From positions 1 through 64,000 of the forward strand of contig MU404111.1 in the NCBI GenBank assembly GCA_022695795.1: a stretch of 64,000 nt of DNA, read 5' to 3'. Both the position numbers and the translations under genes were made by a program. The notes beneath the pieces were generated by a model. It did no database searches and had not been told where the DNA came from. It saw only the letters and a list, made by a program, of their open reading frames with translations. Origin of the DNA: Biscogniauxia marginata. Lineage: Eukaryota > Ascomycota > Sordariomycetes > Xylariales > Xylariaceae. Of this stretch, positions 62,170 to 64,000 are shown piece after piece; the stretch's first letter is position 1; each line of letters begins with the position of its first letter.

Positions 62170-64000
62170 ATGGCCCCGGCAGCCACACCCAGTCACAAGT
62201 ACGGTGAGACAAACGGGGTAGGTGAGAGGTTGGCAGTCCAAACCAATGGACATACCAATGGCGTCACCGATCGTTTTACAAATGGCTGGGCACATGAGAA
62301 CGGCGGTACCAACATAGAAGACTATAGCCTTGGAGTCAACGGCAGCCCACAACTAAACGGTACCAGCCACCAGCTCACAGGGCGAGCAAACGGGCACCGT
62401 GTAGGCCATCAGAATGGGCTCGGTAACGGTCACGTCAACGGTGATGCCGGAAGTCATATACCGACCACCAAAGAGAATGCAATGCCTATTGCTATAGTTG
62501 GCATGTCATGCCGACTACCTGGGAACATAGCTAGCCCAGCGGAATTCTGGGAGTTGTGTGCTCGGGCTCGGAGTGGTTACTCAGAGATACCCAAAGAACG
62601 ATTCAACACTGCGAGTTTTCAACATCCGAATCCAGGGAAGGCCGGATGTCACAACCCCGTCGGAGGGCACTTCCTCAACACTGATCTCGCTGCGTTTGAC
62701 GCACCGTTCTTTAGCTTGACGGAGAAGGAGGCGATCTCTATGGATCCACAGCATCGCCTACTCCTAGAGTGCACCTTCGAGGCACTCGAGAATGCGGGCA
62801 TTCCAAAGCACAAAGTCGTGGGAAAGGATGTGGGCGTTTTCGTCGGTGGATCGTTTCCTGAGTACGAAGCTCATCTATTCCGAGACAGTGATACTATCCC
62901 CATGCATCAAGCAACTGGTAAGTGTCAAGTTGCCCAATTCATTGTTCGGTATCGCTAACGGTTGTAGGATGTGCATATGCCATGCAATCCAACCGGATAT
63001 CTCATTTCTTCGACCTGAAAGGGCCTAGTTTCACTACAGATACTGCATGTTCATCAAGCCTTGTCGCTCTGCATGTGGCTTGCCAAAGTCTGAGGACTGG
63101 AGAATCGGGAATGGCCATCGTTGGTGGATGCCATTTGAACACGCTTCCAGAGTTCTGGATTTCATTTTCTAAGTCAAGGAAAGTTAAATGTCTCAAAACG
63201 AAAGAAACTCGACTAATATCCTAATAGGCTTTTCTCTGATTCGGGGCGGTCATTTTCCTTTGACAATAGAGGTACAGGATTCGGTCGCGGAGAAGGTTGC
63301 GGAATGGTGGTTCTTAAACCACTTGAGCAGGCTCGCAGAGATAATGACCAAATTAGAGCAATAATTGCCGGAAGCGGCATCAACCAAGATGGTAGAACGC
63401 CGGGTATTACAATGCCCTGCGGCACTGCGCAAGGTAATTCACTCAATATCAGTCTATCAGGAGAGAGCTAACATGAATCTCCAGAAAACCTAATGCGTCA
63501 AGTGTATAATAATGCAGGGATCAATCCCGCGGAGTGTGGTTTCGTGGAAGCCCATGGCACGGGCACAAGAGTAGGGGATCCTATCGAAGCAAAAGCGATT
63601 CACAATATATTCCACGAAGGTCGAACTCCAAGAGATCCCTTGTATATTGGCTCGGTGAAGTCAAACATTGGTCACTTGGAAGGGGCCTCGGGTATAGTAG
63701 CGGTCATCAAGTCAGCTTTGATGCTGGAAAGAGGCTTCATCTTGCCAAATTACGATTTCAAGCAACCGAACGAGAAGATCCCATTCAAAGCATGGAACTT
63801 GAAGGTGGGTAAAGTGCCATCTTTAGTCGTTAACTAGACACTAACGAAATATAGGTTCCTATCAATCAGCGTCCATGGCCACGAAACAAGAAGTATATCA
63901 GTGTCAACAACTTTGGCTTCGGAGGCACGAATGCTCACGTTGTCCTTGAGCGAGTCCCGTTCACACAGAGAGGGCCTAAAAATGACGCCGATCTCAAAGA
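62170..64000 (+). CDS. Highly reducing type polyketide synthase, N-terminal part
   Basis: Exons 62170-62917, 62968-63172, 63228-63433, 63485-63804 and 63855-64000+ read in phase and run past the window. Residues 1-104 are an Asn/Gly-rich leader with repeated NGH and NGV units, common before reducing PKSs and PKS-NRPS hybrids. The ketosynthase begins at MPIAIVGMSCRLPG. The active Cys is in DTACSSS (codon 63048-63050), the first His in EAHGTGT (63553-63567), the second in KSNIGH (His 63673-63675), followed by NNFGFGGTNAHVVLE. The triad is complete. The intron at 63173-63227 uses donor GTCAAG and leaves SFSKLFSDSGRSF, about one residue shorter than usual. Later domains are outside the window, so highly reducing type is inferred from the KS flavour, the leader and the adjacent FSH1 hydrolase. 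Confidence 0.92.

Overview
The window is nuclear DNA of a filamentous ascomycete (Pezizomycotina). The evidence is short GT-AG introns of about 45-75 nt, fungal gene families (FSH1 hydrolase, reducing polyketide synthase, fungal C2H2 regulator, AAAP and APC permeases), and a 34 kb AT-rich block of LTR retrotransposons mutated only by C-to-T and G-to-A changes, as expected from repeat-induced point mutation (RIP). I cannot name the species.

Layout. (1) 1-8.6 kb is gene-poor. It holds a broken short-chain dehydrogenase (about 2008-2685), a shortened C2H2 zinc-finger regulator gene (3274-4188, minus) and long stretches with nothing recognisable. (2) 8.66-13.16 kb holds two intact genes: a seven-exon APC amino-acid/choline-type permease with a duplicated promoter segment, and an omega/xi-like glutathione transferase on the minus strand. 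(3) About 13.66-48.1 kb is an AT-rich RIP island with almost no open frame. It resolves into four copies of one Gypsy/Ty3 family, all coding on the minus strand, arranged as two nested pairs. B sits in A, with target duplication GAAAC. D sits in C, with duplication ATATC; C itself has duplication TTATA. A solo LTR (duplication AGCGA) sits inside a fold-back MITE flanked by TA. Related MITE and DNA-transposon fragments fill the gaps. (4) 48.1-64 kb is normal gene space: an orphan exon-like remnant, an intact AAAP amino-acid transporter, a small disordered protein, a 19-exon ABCB/MDR full transporter, an FSH1-family serine hydrolase, and the first part of a highly reducing type polyketide synthase (PKS) that runs off the window.

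How the genes fit together. PKS, FSH1 hydrolase (the family that releases chains from reducing PKSs, as LovG does) and MDR exporter within 11 kb look like one edge of a secondary-metabolite cluster beside a transposon island; the rest of the cluster should lie beyond 64 kb. Inside the island, mutation load follows nesting order. The inserted copies B and D keep more of their codons (YLDD or YLDN) than the outer copies A and C (both YLNN). The Gypsy family also carries one shared R-U5 half-LTR joined to at least five different U3 halves, most of which keep a CACGTG or CACGTAAC motif.

Gene models were built by hand from reading frames and splice signals; no alignment or database search was run.
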